From Sphingomonadaceae bacterium (lineage in GTDB: Bacteria; Pseudomonadota; Alphaproteobacteria; Sphingomonadales; Sphingomonadaceae), in the NCBI GenBank assembly GCA_009926135.1, contig RFPL01000017.1:1-59761 (forward strand): DNA of 59,761 nucleotides, read 5' to 3'. Below, one piece after another: positions 36,024 through 45,561 of this stretch (the stretch's first letter is position 1; every line of letters starts with the position of its first letter). The notes under the pieces are model-generated. The model did no database searches. It was not told the DNA's origin and worked only from the letters and a program-made list of their open reading frames with translations. Made by a program: the position numbers and the translations under genes.

Positions 36024-37675
36024 GAGCCTTGCGTTCAGCCGGGACGATTCGGTCCAACCTGACCAAGATCCTTGGCGGCGCGCTGGTGCCGATGCTGTTC
36101 TTTGGTGCCTGGCAGGGCGTGCTGAGCTACGAGGATTCCCGCAACCTGGTTGCGCAGCGCTTGCGTGCGAATGCCTGGGTAATTGCCGAGAGCGAGCGCG
36201 ATCCCTTCATCATCGCGCGCCATTCGCTGCAGATGGTCAGCCAGATCGACGCTGTCCGGGACTATGGCCAGGACTGCGACCAGCTGATGGTCGATACCCG
36301 CGACGGGGCCACCGGCATTCTCAATTTCCTGCGTGCCGACCGGAATGGTGCCGTGCGGTGCTCGGCGCTGCCGTATCAGCCGGGGACGAGCATAGCCGGC
36401 AATCCCTGGTGGAAACAGGCCGTAGCCGCCGATTCCTTCCTGCTTGGCGGCCCGCTGATCGGTGAGGTTTCAAAACGGCCGGTGGTGCTGCTGTTCCTGC
36501 CGCTCAAGACCAGTCGCGGAGAGTTCGACGGCACGATCAGTGCCGGGATCAGTCTGGAACGGATGGCAGATGCGCTCGCCGCGCGGCAGCGCGAGCACGG
36601 GGGTGAAGTGATGCTGGTGGATCGCAGCGGCAAGGTGCTGCTCGCGGCCGGACCAGCGCGCTTCACCAGACTGGAAACGATCAGCGAGGCGCTGCAGACC
36701 CCGCAGCTGGCTACGGCGACGGATGGCAAAGAGTGGACCTTCGTTGCTGCGCCGATGTTCGATCGGGATCTGCTGATCGCCTATGCCGAACCGCGGATCA
36801 ATTTTGCCAATGCCGCCCTGTCGCGGATCTGGCTGATTCTGGCCCTGCCGCTGCTGGCCGCAGTGCTCACGCTGACCGGGGTCTGGATCGGCACCCAGCG
36901 CTACCTGCTGGACTGGTTTCCGCAATTGCGCAGCCTGACCCGGCGGATTGCCGATGAGCAGCCGGTCGACGAGCGTGAAGCCTTTGCGACTGCCCCGGCC
37001 GAAATCGCCGGCATTGCCGATGACCTGCACACCATGGCGGGAGCCCTGGCGGTCAATCGTGAAGCCCTGCAACGCGCCCTGGCGGCGCAGAAAACGCTGA
37101 CACGCGAACTCAACCACCGGGTGCGCAACAACATCCAGATCGTTGTCAGCCTGCTGACCATGCAGACCGAGCGGGTTTCGCAGGGTTGGGTACGGGATAT
37201 CCTCGATCAGGCGCGGTCACGGGTTTCGGCCCTGGGCCTGATCCAGCGCTTCCTTTACGAGCAGGATGCCGAACAGATCGGCACGGTCGCGATCTCCGAG
37301 CTGTTGGCCGATCTGACCGCCCAGATCCGCACTTCGCATCGGCGTGGCTCTGATCTGGGGCTGGAATGCACTGCCGATGCCACCTGCAAGATCAGCTTCG
37401 ATCGCGCCGTGCCCTTGATGCTGTTTGCGCTGGAGGCGATCTCCGATGCCATCCGCCGGGCAGGCGACCGGGGCCGCGCGGCCCGGATTGAGGTAAAGCT
37501 CCTCCCGACCGGGCATGGTTGCTTGATGGAAGTGCTGGATGACCTGCCAGTGGCCGGCGAGGTGACGCTCGATCAGGAGCTGCTGGCGGCGCTGGCCGAT
37601 CAGATCGGCGCGAAGTTCGGGGTGGAGAGCGTGCTGGGCGGTAATCGCACCTGGCTGGAATTCGCCGCCGGCTGA
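36020..37675 (+). CDS. HisKA_2/HWE-type sensor histidine kinase, probable PhyR kinase
   Basis: 551 residues. A membrane helix near 16-32, a ~220-residue periplasmic sensor of dCACHE-like size (SERDPFIIARHSLQMVSQI, GNPWWKQAVAADSFLLGGPL, GEFDGTISAGISLERM), a second helix (about 273-293), a HAMP-like segment, then the dimer/phospho-His box TRELNHRVRNNIQIVVSLL typical of HisKA_2 kinases and a divergent ATPase domain. The latter lacks clear DxGxG motifs, so catalytic activity is open. GTG start at 36020 overlaps the ecfG stop. Such kinases (PhyK/PakF-like) phosphorylate PhyR. Confidence 0.85.
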   Translation: MRALRSAGTIRSNLTKILGGALVPMLFFGAWQGVLSYEDSRNLVAQRLRANAWVIAESERDPFIIARHSLQMVSQIDAVRDYGQDCDQLMVDTRDGATGILNFLRADRNGAVRCSALPYQPGTSIAGNPWWKQAVAADSFLLGGPLIGEVSKRPVVLLFLPLKTSRGEFDGTISAGISLERMADALAARQREHGGEVMLVDRSGKVLLAAGPARFTRLETISEALQTPQLATATDGKEWTFVAAPMFDRDLLIAYAEPRINFANAALSRIWLILALPLLAAVLTLTGVWIGTQRYLLDWFPQLRSLTRRIADEQPVDEREAFATAPAEIAGIADDLHTMAGALAVNREALQRALAAQKTLTRELNHRVRNNIQIVVSLLTMQTERVSQGWVRDILDQARSRVSALGLIQRFLYEQDAEQIGTVAISELLADLTAQIRTSHRRGSDLGLECTADATCKISFDRAVPLMLFALEAISDAIRRAGDRGRAARIEVKLLPTGHGCLMEVLDDLPVAGEVTLDQELLAALADQIGAKFGVESVLGGNRTWLEFAAG

Positions 37676-37747
37676 GCGTGCGGGGCGCAATGCAAGTGGG
37701 AAGCGGCCCCCGCCGTGCGCAAGGGATTCGACGGGGGCCGCAACTCG

Positions 37748-38080
37748 TCAGGTTCGCGTCGGGGTGGGGCTGGCAGCCGTTCCTCGATCGCGGACCACAT
37801 CGGCCTTTTCTTCCAGCGCGTCGGCCTTGCGTTCAGCCTGGTCGCGCACGGCCTGGGCCTTGTCTTCGGTGCGCTGCTCGGCGGCCGAATCCACGCCATC
37901 CAGCTTCTTGTCCATGGTATCGGCGCGATCTTCCATCGCGTCGGCAGTGGCATCGGCGCTGGCCCGGACCTGATCGGCCTGGTTTTCCATCGCGTCCGCG
38001 CGTTTCTCGCTCTTGGTGTCGTTGCAGGCGGTCAGGGCCAGGCCCGGTACGGCCAGCAACAGCAGTGTCGTCTTTCGCAT
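37748..38080 (-). CDS. small helical lipoprotein
   Basis: 110 residues. Lipobox LTAC after MRKTTLLLLAVPGLA, then a highly charged heptad-like chain (SEKRADAMENQADQVRAS, DAMEDRADTMDKKLDGVD, RTEDKAQAVRDQAERKADALE), a likely long coiled coil or LEA-like helix. Start ATG at 38080 with AAAAGGAA upstream. It lies 23 bases downstream of the GlsB-like gene and should share its EcfG-like promoter. Function unknown; desiccation/osmotic envelope protection is a fair guess. Confidence 0.8.
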   Translation of the reverse strand: MRKTTLLLLAVPGLALTACNDTKSEKRADAMENQADQVRASADATADAMEDRADTMDKKLDGVDSAAEQRTEDKAQAVRDQAERKADALEEKADVVRDRGTAASPTPTRT

Positions 38081-38103
38081 AAGCGTTCCTTTTCGCTTGT
38101 GGT

Positions 38104-38373
38104 TTACCGCGGCGTGCCGCGACGAACCATGTTGACGATCGCCAGCAGAACGACCGCGCCCAGCAGCGAGATCAACAGCGAACTGACGCTGAGGTTGCCC
38201 GAAGTGATAGGCACACCGCCCAGGAACGGCGTCAGGATGAAGCCGGCCAGCAACGAACCGACCACCCCCACGACGATGTTCATGAAGATGCCCTGTTGGG
38301 CGTCGGTGCGCATGATCATGCTGGCGATCCAGCCGATGATGCCGCCGATAACAATGACCAGGATGATGTTCAT
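38104..38373 (-). CDS. GlsB/YeaQ/YmgE family stress membrane protein
   Basis: 89 residues, three membrane helices: IILVIVIGGIIGWIASMIM, MNIVVGVVGSLLAGFIL and LLISLLGAVVLLAIVNMV, with the Gly-rich pattern of transglycosylase-associated family proteins. These are common general stress proteins of unknown biochemistry. RBS AAAAGGAG upstream. First gene of an EcfG-like promoter unit with the lipoprotein. Confidence 0.9.
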   Translation of the reverse strand: MNIILVIVIGGIIGWIASMIMRTDAQQGIFMNIVVGVVGSLLAGFILTPFLGGVPITSGNLSVSSLLISLLGAVVLLAIVNMVRRGTPR

Positions 38374-38400
38374 GACGGTTATCTCCTTTTAGGACAGGGC

Positions 38401-38427
38401 AAACCCCGGGGCTGATGCAGCGGTTCC
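38401..38427 (-). promoter_or_regulatory. EcfG-type promoter of GlsB-like/lipoprotein operon
   Basis: GGAAC, 17 bases, GGTTT on the minus strand, 27 bases before the ATG. Confidence 0.6.
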
Positions 38428-38459
38428 TTGCCGCGCTCCGATTCCGCCGCGACCAGCCG

Positions 38460-38485
38460 GGAACTGCCGTGCAACTCTGCTGCTT
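38460..38485 (+). promoter_or_regulatory. EcfG-like promoter before PRC-barrel protein gene
   Basis: GGAAC, 16 bases, TGCTT. If used, transcription would start only a few bases before the ATG at 38496, a nearly leaderless mRNA. Confidence 0.4.
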
Positions 38486-38495
38486 TTTCGCAGCG

Positions 38496-39101
38496 ATGGA
38501 TGGAATCACCGGCTGGCTGGCCAGCATCGCGACGATCGCCGGCGGACTGACCGTCGCGCTCAACCTCGGCAGCAGGGTCACCGGCTGGGGCTTTGCCGTG
38601 CTGGCCTTCGGCTCGGCCTGCTGGTCGCTCAACGCCTGGCAGGCAGAGACCAGCAGCCTGCTGATCGCCAACCTGGCCATGGCCGCGATCAATGGCTTTG
38701 GTGTCTGGCGCTGGCTGGGCCGCCGCACCCGGATCGAGCAAGGCTCCGCCGCCGCCATGGCTGAAAGCGCCGCAGCGCCCGTCCCCAGCCTGGTTTCGGC
38801 GGCGCGCCTGCTGGAAGCACCAGCCCGCCTCCCGCACGGAGCCAGCTTTGGCACGGTGATCGATCTGATGCTGCACTGCCAGCGCCAGGACCTCGCCTAT
38901 GCAGTCCTGAGCTTTGATGGAATCGGCGGGGTGGGCGAGGAATTCCGCGCGATCCCGGCGGAACGGATCGAACTGCGAACCGACGGGCTGCATTGCCGCC
39001 TGGACGAGGAAGCGCTGCGCACGCTTCCTCCGATCGATCCCACGGCCTGGCCTGTCGCGGCTGGGACAGTCCGGAACCGGCCCGCCGGGGCGCCGCTTTA
39101 G
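38496..39101 (+). CDS. membrane protein with C-terminal PRC-barrel domain
   Basis: 201 residues from the ATG at 38496. Three hydrophobic helices in the first ~75 residues (GWLASIATIAGGLTVALNL, WGFAVLAFGSACWSLNAW, LLIANLAMAAINGFGVWRWLG) resemble a PnuC-like or SemiSWEET-like half unit. A linker leads to a PRC-barrel (FGTVIDLMLHCQRQDLAYAVLSFDGIGGVGEEFRAIPAERI). An in-frame ATG at 38415 would add 27 residues but overlaps the divergent promoter and gives no better N terminus. PRC-barrel proteins are frequent in sphingomonad stress loci; function unknown. Confidence 0.7.
   Translation: MDGITGWLASIATIAGGLTVALNLGSRVTGWGFAVLAFGSACWSLNAWQAETSSLLIANLAMAAINGFGVWRWLGRRTRIEQGSAAAMAESAAAPVPSLVSAARLLEAPARLPHGASFGTVIDLMLHCQRQDLAYAVLSFDGIGGVGEEFRAIPAERIELRTDGLHCRLDEEALRTLPPIDPTAWPVAAGTVRNRPAGAPL
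39073..39098 (+). promoter_or_regulatory. EcfG-like promoter of 86-aa protein gene
   Basis: GGAAC, 16 bases, CGCTT, overlapping the end of the PRC-barrel gene and 33 bases before the ATG at 39131. Confidence 0.55.
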
Positions 39102-39130
39102 GCCACCCTTACCCCAGCAGGAGAGCCACC

Positions 39131-39391
39131 ATGTTCAATTCATCGGATCGCATCATCGACCGGCTCGACCCCCGCGAATGGGGCCGGGAAGAACCGCACT
39201 GGATCAGGACCGCAGTCTCGACCATCACCATGGCCGCTGCGGTTGGTGCCGCAGGCCTCGCCGTCTGGCGTTACCTGCAGGACAATCCGCAGCTGTTCTC
39301 ACGCGACGAGGACGCTGCAGACGAAGACAGCGCCGCAGCGGACTATGACGGCCCGACCGCGCCGGATGTGCCGCCGCCGACTGCGAACTGA
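39131..39391 (+). CDS. small single-pass membrane protein
   Basis: 86 residues. Polar N terminus (MFNSSDRIIDRLDPREWGRE), a helix at about 31-47 (TITMAAAVGAAGLAVWRYL) and an acidic, Pro-rich tail. CAGGAGAGCC precedes the ATG, and an EcfG-like promoter is just upstream. No family recognised. Confidence 0.75.
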   Translation: MFNSSDRIIDRLDPREWGREEPHWIRTAVSTITMAAAVGAAGLAVWRYLQDNPQLFSRDEDAADEDSAAADYDGPTAPDVPPPTAN

Positions 39392-39392
39392 C

Positions 39393-40784
<1,392 letters not shown>

Positions 40785-40812
40785 CGGTATGCCTTCCGTT
40801 TCCTGTGCTGCC

Positions 40813-40838
40813 GGAACCAGCCGGATCAGCCTGCGCTT
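40813..40838 (+). promoter_or_regulatory. EcfG-like promoter of CBS protein gene
   Basis: GGAAC, 16 bases, CGCTT, 40 bases before the ATG at 40879. Confidence 0.55.
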
Positions 40839-40878
40839 CTAGCCCGCACTGCGCAACCGCGCGAAGGAGGCCGAGGGC

Positions 40879-41310
40879 ATGAAAATCAGCGAATGCATGA
40901 GCACCGAGCTCAGGGTGATAACCCCCGATGAGACGATCCAGGATGCTGCCCGCGCCATGGCCGAGCAGGATGTCGGCATTTTGCCGGTAACGATCGACCA
41001 GCAGCTGGTCGGCATCGTGACCGATCGCGACATCGCGATACGCGGCATCGGCAAGGGATGCGGACCTGATACAGTGATCGAGGACGTGATGTCGCGCGAG
41101 GTGACGTGCTGCTTCGCGGGGCAGGATTCCGCCGACGTACTGGAGGCCATGTCGACCATCCAGGTTCGCCGGCTGCCGGTGGTCAATGACAATCGCAACC
41201 TGATCGGCATTGTCTCGATCACTGATCTTGCCGCGGCCGAAGCGCCGCGCACCGGGCAGGCGCTGGGCGAAATCGGCCGGCCAAGCGCGCAGCATTCACA
41301 ATCGCTGTGA
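40879..41310 (+). CDS. CBS-pair domain protein
   Basis: 143 residues, two CBS repeats and nothing else: MSTELRVITPDETIQDAARAM ... GIVTDRDIAIR, and VMSREVTCCFAGQDSADVLEAM ... VNDNRNLIGIVSITDLA. Such stand-alone pairs bind adenine nucleotides and are common stress proteins. AAGGAGG nine bases upstream of the ATG. Confidence 0.88.
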   Translation: MKISECMSTELRVITPDETIQDAARAMAEQDVGILPVTIDQQLVGIVTDRDIAIRGIGKGCGPDTVIEDVMSREVTCCFAGQDSADVLEAMSTIQVRRLPVVNDNRNLIGIVSITDLAAAEAPRTGQALGEIGRPSAQHSQSL

Positions 41311-41640
41311 CGCCGATGGCAGAAGATGTTGTTTCGAATCGACAGTCGCGATCCGAAGTAACATTTGAGTTTAATTTGATTTTTTTGGGGTGTGGCACCC
41401 AAAGTCGGGTCAAATGTCAGTGGGTGCCACGGGGTGTGTAATGTCTTTCAGGCAGTTTCGGCTCCATAGCGGCAAATGCGTACATTTTGCACGCGATTGC
41501 AACAAATCTACAGTTAACCCCTACTTTATTTCCATTACCGTTGTTATTCACCCTGTCTGACGCACAGCCTGCCATCAATTGCTCGCAATTTGGCATGATC
41601 TTTTGTGTTCTGGTTTCGCGGTGACGCCTAATTGCCTCGC
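41311..41640. other. AT-rich noncoding region with inverted repeat
   Basis: 330 bases without a supportable gene, visibly AT-richer than its surroundings. It holds GTGGCACCCA (41392-41401) and its exact complement TGGGTGCCAC (41421-41430) 19 bases apart, next to a T7 run at 41381-41387. It must contain the promoter of the regulator at 41641; I see no EcfG-like site. Confidence 0.6.
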
Positions 41641-42240
41641 ATGACCGGATACAAGCTTTCAATTATCGATCAGGATTATTCGCGGCGTGCGCGGCTGTCG
41701 CATGCCTTGATGGCCATGGGGCGGCACGTTGAGCCGTTTGAAAGCGTGCGCGAATTCGCGGCCAGTCGGCCCGACTGCCAGATCCTTCTGATAAACGATG
41801 AAAAAATGCTGCTGCGCGAAGCCTTGCGCTATTGTGAGGACGAGGGATTGCGCGTTGCGACGATCGCCTATTCGCCCAGCATCAACCCGCACAGCGTCGT
41901 CGATGCGATCAAGGCCGGGGCCTATGACTATTACGCCTGGCCGGTCGATACCGAAGGGCTCAATTCTGCAATCGATTCCTGCATCCAGTCGGCGGAGGCG
42001 CGGTGGGAGCGCTCGCAGCTCACCTCAGATTCGAAGCGACTGGTTGGCATGCTGACCCGGCGCGAGAAGGAAGTGCTGGAGTGCCTGGTGTCGGGACTGT
42101 CGAACCGCCTGATCGCGGAACGCTTCGGGATCAGCACGCGCACGATCGAACTGCACCGGTCGCATATCATCCGCAAGCTTGGGGCGAGCAATTCCGCCGA
42201 AGCGGTGCGCATCGCGCTTGAAGCCAAAGGATTTGGCTGA
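41641..42240 (+). CDS. FixJ/NarL-like response regulator with degenerate receiver
   Basis: 199 residues. N-terminal receiver fold with Asp53 in LLINDEKM at the phosphorylation place, but the acidic pair is weakened (IIDQD) and the invariant Lys is replaced by Trp100 (YDYYAWPV). C-terminal LuxR-type helix-turn-helix: LTRREKEVLECLVSGLSNRLIAERFGISTRTIELHRSHIIRKLG. It may bind DNA without phosphorylation, or use a partner. ATG at 41641 chosen over TTG at 41632. Flanked on both sides by AT-rich intergenic DNA, unlike neighbours. Confidence 0.85.
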   Translation: MTGYKLSIIDQDYSRRARLSHALMAMGRHVEPFESVREFAASRPDCQILLINDEKMLLREALRYCEDEGLRVATIAYSPSINPHSVVDAIKAGAYDYYAWPVDTEGLNSAIDSCIQSAEARWERSQLTSDSKRLVGMLTRREKEVLECLVSGLSNRLIAERFGISTRTIELHRSHIIRKLGASNSAEAVRIALEAKGFG

Positions 42241-42271
42241 CTTTGTTTTGAGCAAGCTGGGAGAGGATCGC

Positions 42272-42499
42272 TTAACAATCCTGATTGGAATGTGATTGAT
42301 CCTCAAATGCATCAAGCATTCGGCTCATTCGCCCTAACTCTGCTTCGATTCTTGTCATTTTACGATCGGCGTAAGTTGCATCTTCGTGTGACAGTGTTGG
42401 TTCGATCTTGATCCGGATATTATGGCCACTGAGCGCGATGAAGTTCAAAGATTGCCTGAAATCTGCGAGATTTATGTCTTCCAACGATCCAATATTCAT
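42272..42499 (-). CDS. small hypothetical protein with strong ribosome site
   Basis: 75 residues. AAGGAGG lies eight bases before the ATG, the best ribosome site in the area, which is why I accept it. The N-terminal half looks beta-like (IALSGHNIRIKIEPTLS), the C-terminal half is a charged helix (DRKMTRIEAELGRMSRMLDAFED), possibly a coiled coil. Base composition is AT-richer than the genome. Lies between two response-regulator genes, opposite strand. No family recognised. Confidence 0.6.
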   Translation of the reverse strand: MNIGSLEDINLADFRQSLNFIALSGHNIRIKIEPTLSHEDATYADRKMTRIEAELGRMSRMLDAFEDQSHSNQDC

Positions 42500-42719
42500 T
42501 CTGCCGACCTCCTTGCCAGATTATCAATTTTTAGTTTCAGCGGCGAATAAGGTAGTTAGACAAAACAATGGCTTATTCGTCTATAAGTCAAGTTGCTTAG
42601 TAGACAAAAAATATATGGAACCATTAGCTACCAATTCGGTTGCTATAAGGAGTTCCACGGGACGTGGGTGAGTATATTTGCGTAGTTGCGGTAACGCAGC
42701 AGCATTGGAAGGATTTATC

Positions 42720-43577
42720 GTGGCAGATCTGGGGAGCCAGCAGCAATGTCATGTTCTGGTTGTTGATGACGATCATGCATGCCGCGAAGAATACGGGGAA
42801 TTGCTTGAAAGTCTTGGCTATCGCTGCCAATTGGCACCCGATGGCCCTACCGCGCTAAGGTTGATCAGCGATGATCCGCGGATCGGAATTGTCCTGGCAG
42901 ACCTGCAAATGGCTGAAATGGATGGTCTGACGCTGCTGGACGAATTGTCAGACCGCTTCATGGCGATCCGGCCCTTGCTGGCAATCGCGGTAACCCACGA
43001 ACGATCCCTCGATCTTGCGCTCCGCGCGATGCGTTCGAATGCGTTCGATCTGCTCGACAAGCCGGTCTCCCTGCAAAGCTTGTCGGCGGTGCTGCGCCGC
43101 GCCAGCGCTGGCTGGAGCCGCCTGGCCGCGATCTTCCAGCTGCGCGCAATGGCCCGTCCGGGCATGGTCGATCTGGCCATTCCAGAGCTGCCGCAGGTGC
43201 CCCCTGCGCGCGGCAAGCCAACGCTGGTTGATCTGCAGACCTATGCCAGCCAGATGATGAAGGACCGCCAGATCCGGTCGAAGTTCTTTGAGGCGCAGAT
43301 GCTTACCGGGCCAGCTTGGGACATCCTGGTCGACCTGGCGTGCGCTGGCTTGCAGGGGCGTTCTGTCCCGACTTCAAGCGCTTGCGCCTCAACCCAGGTT
43401 CCCTTTTCGACGGCGCTGCGCCATGTCACCCAGCTGGTTGAGGCCGGTCTGGTCAAGCGCACGATCGACCCGGGCGACAAGCGCCGGACCCTGCTCGAAC
43501 TGGAGCCAGAGACGCTTGAGCGCATGACCAAGTATCTGGCGTCGAGCTGGGAGATGCATTCCGCCCGCGCAGGCTAG
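42720..43577 (+). CDS. response regulator with MarR-like winged helix output
   Basis: 285 residues from a GTG start with GGAAGGA six bases upstream. Canonical receiver: VLVVDDDHACREEY, phospho-Asp61 in VLADLQMAEMDGL, Thr in IAVTHE, Lys114 in LLDKPV. A ~45-residue linker is followed by a winged-helix domain (FFEAQMLTGPAWDILVDLACA, STALRHVTQLVEAGLVKRTIDPGDKRRTLLEL) of MarR/DUF-type used by some sphingomonad regulators. No kinase gene is adjacent; target unknown. Ends in the 18-bp duplication. Confidence 0.83.
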   Translation: MADLGSQQQCHVLVVDDDHACREEYGELLESLGYRCQLAPDGPTALRLISDDPRIGIVLADLQMAEMDGLTLLDELSDRFMAIRPLLAIAVTHERSLDLALRAMRSNAFDLLDKPVSLQSLSAVLRRASAGWSRLAAIFQLRAMARPGMVDLAIPELPQVPPARGKPTLVDLQTYASQMMKDRQIRSKFFEAQMLTGPAWDILVDLACAGLQGRSVPTSSACASTQVPFSTALRHVTQLVEAGLVKRTIDPGDKRRTLLELEPETLERMTKYLASSWEMHSARAG

Positions 43578-43604
43578 CTGGCGGGTGCAGGCTAGCTGGC
43601 GGGT
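43569..43604. repeat. 18-bp perfect tandem duplication
   Basis: GCAGGCTAGCTGGCGGGT occurs twice head to tail at 43569-43586 and 43587-43604. The first copy contains the stop of the response regulator gene, the end of the second the stop of the convergent small gene. Confidence 0.9.
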
Positions 43605-43813
43605 TATGCGGCTTTGCGCCTGGGCGCAGCGCGCCGCTTGACCGGTTCGACCGAGATGACCTCTGCGGGGGTAACCGGCAGTTCTTCAATTTTCGCGTAG
43701 GGTTCCTCGCCAAGGTGGAAGCCATTCTCGTCCTGCCAGCCGCGTGGAGCGCGCCACACTAGCAGTCCCAGAATGGCCAGCGAGAGGCCTGACACCAGAA
43801 GCACATAGGTCAT
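43604..43813 (-). CDS. small membrane protein
   Basis: 69 residues. One N-terminal helix (MTYVLLVSGLSLAILGLLVW), then a polar cytoplasmic part ending in a basic tail (KRRAAPRRKAA). No clear ribosome site, so it is accepted on composition and on its lack of overlap with other genes. No family recognised. Confidence 0.5.
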   Translation of the reverse strand: MTYVLLVSGLSLAILGLLVWRAPRGWQDENGFHLGEEPYAKIEELPVTPAEVISVEPVKRRAAPRRKAA

Positions 43814-43907
43814 GGTCGGGATAATACGGGATTAGTTCCGACCCGCGCAGCAGCTTCGTTGCCATTTCTGATGCAATCGATTTCAGGTCTGCAGTATTCA
43901 GGCCGGC

Positions 43908-44777
43908 CTAAAGCGTTTTGATGATCCCGGAGAAGTCGACGCCGCCGTTCCCGGCAGCCGCGAAGGCTTCGTAAAGCTCCTCGGCCCGGGTACCCATCGG
44001 GACGTTCGCGCCGACGCTCTGCGCGGCTTCGAGCGCAAGCTTGAGGTCCTTCAGCATCAGCGCAGCGGCGAACCCACCCTGATAGCCGTTGTCGGCGGGC
44101 GACTGCGGGCCGACTCCGGGGACCGGGCAATAGGACGTCATCGACCACGACTGGCCCGAGGCCTTTGACGAGATGTCGTAGAAGGTCTGGAGATCCAGCC
44201 CCAGCTTGTCGGCCAGCGCAAAGGCCTCGCAGGTGGCGATCATCGTTGCGCCCAGGATCATGTTGTTGCAAATCTTCGCAGCCTGGCCTGCGCCCGAAGC
44301 ACCGGCGTGGATCACGGCCTTGCCCATGGCGGCCAGGATTGGCTCGGCGCGGGCAAAGGCCTCGGCCGTGCCGCCAACCATGAAGGTCAGTGTCCCGCCA
44401 TTGGCCGCGGCGATCCCGCCCGAGACGGGGGCATCGACCATCGCATAGCCGGCGGCTTCGGCGGCAGATGCAACCTTGCGGGCGGTGTCGACGTCAATGG
44501 TCGAGCAATCGAGCAGCAGCGCGCCAGCCGGAGCCTGGCCGATCACGTCAGCGGTGTAGACGCTCTCCACGATCTTGCCGTTGGGCAGCATCGAGACCAC
44601 GGCATCGACGCCCTGCACGGCCTCACGCACGGTCGGGAAGACCGCGCAGCCATTGCCGATGGCGCGCTCGGTCGCTTCGGCGCTGAGATCGAAGGCGTGG
44701 ACTGTATGCCCGGCCTTGACCAGGTTCGCGGCCATCCCGCCGCCCATGTTACCGAGGCCGATGAAGGCAATTTTCAT
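43908..44777 (-). CDS. mmsB: 3-hydroxyisobutyrate dehydrogenase
   Basis: 289 residues. NAD-binding GLGNMGGGMAANLVKAGH at the N terminus, VDAPVSGGIAAANGGTL (substrate loop) and the catalytic Lys in GASGAGQAAKICNN. Oxidises 3-hydroxyisobutyrate to methylmalonate semialdehyde in valine breakdown. Last gene of the leftward operon, one base after the enoyl-CoA hydratase stop. Confidence 0.93.
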   Translation of the reverse strand: MKIAFIGLGNMGGGMAANLVKAGHTVHAFDLSAEATERAIGNGCAVFPTVREAVQGVDAVVSMLPNGKIVESVYTADVIGQAPAGALLLDCSTIDVDTARKVASAAEAAGYAMVDAPVSGGIAAANGGTLTFMVGGTAEAFARAEPILAAMGKAVIHAGASGAGQAAKICNNMILGATMIATCEAFALADKLGLDLQTFYDISSKASGQSWSMTSYCPVPGVGPQSPADNGYQGGFAAALMLKDLKLALEAAQSVGANVPMGTRAEELYEAFAAAGNGGVDFSGIIKTL

Positions 44778-44778
44778 G

Positions 44779-45561
44779 TTACTTGCCCTTCCACACGCCG
44801 GGGCGCTTCTCGATGAAGGCGCCCATGCCTTCGGCCTTGTCCTCGGTCGCGGTCAGGACTTGGAAGATCCGGCGTTCCATGATCAGGCCCTGTTCCAGCG
44901 TCATCTCGAAAGCGGCGTTGACCGCTTCCTTGTTGGCGATGGTGGCGAGCGGGGGCATGGCGGCGATCTCTGCGGCCAGCTTGACCGCTTCGTCGACCAG
45001 GCTGGCGAGCGGGACGACGCGCGAGACGAGGCCCGAGCGTTCGGCTTCCTCGGCACCCATCATCCGCCCGGTCAGGCACATTTCCATCGCCTTGGACTTG
45101 CCGATGGCCCGTGTCAGCCGCTGGCTGCCGCCCATTCCGGGGCCGACGCCTAGCTTGATTTCGGGCTGGCCAAACTTCGCGTTCTCGCTCGCGATGATGA
45201 TATCGGCCATCATCGCCAGTTCGCAGCCGCCGCCCAGGGCAAAGCCGTTGACTGCGGCGATCCACGGCTTGCGCGTGGTCTTGACCAGGTGGCTGGTCCA
45301 GCGGCTGAAGAAGTCCTGCGCAAAGAATTCGGCAGCCGGCTTCTCGCTCATTTCCTTGATGTCGGCGCCGGCGGCAAAGGCCTTTTCGCCCGAGCCGGTG
45401 AGGACCGCGCAGCCCTGCGAGGCATCGGCCTCGAACTTGGCGAAGGCGTCGATCAGCTCTTCAAGCACCGACGAGTTCAGTGCATTGAGCGATTGCGGTC
45501 GGTTCAGCGTGACCAGCGTCACCGCGCCGCGCTGTTCGACCAGGATGTTCTCATAGCTCAT
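44779..45561 (-). CDS. enoyl-CoA hydratase (probable methacrylyl-CoA hydratase)
   Basis: 260 residues, crotonase fold. Oxyanion motifs [11 protein letters not shown] and [16 protein letters not shown], with the two catalytic Glu in the expected places ([15 protein letters not shown] region). In this operon it should hydrate methacrylyl-CoA to 3-hydroxyisobutyryl-CoA. ATG at 45561 overlaps the upstream stop (ATGA), and is preferred to an in-frame ATG at 45573. Confidence 0.9.
   Translation of the reverse strand: MSYENILVEQRGAVTLVTLNRPQSLNALNSSVLEELIDAFAKFEADASQGCAVLTGSGEKAFAAGADIKEMSEKPAAEFFAQDFFSRWTSHLVKTTRKPWIAAVNGFALGGGCELAMMADIIIASENAKFGQPEIKLGVGPGMGGSQRLTRAIGKSKAMEMCLTGRMMGAEEAERSGLVSRVVPLASLVDEAVKLAAEIAAMPPLATIANKEAVNAAFEMTLEQGLIMERRIFQVLTATEDKAEGMGAFIEKRPGVWKGK

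Noticed and set aside
38081..38854. N-terminal extension of the lipoprotein frame (368 codons)
   Set aside because: It covers the GlsB-like gene; the lipoprotein signal peptide clearly begins at 38080.
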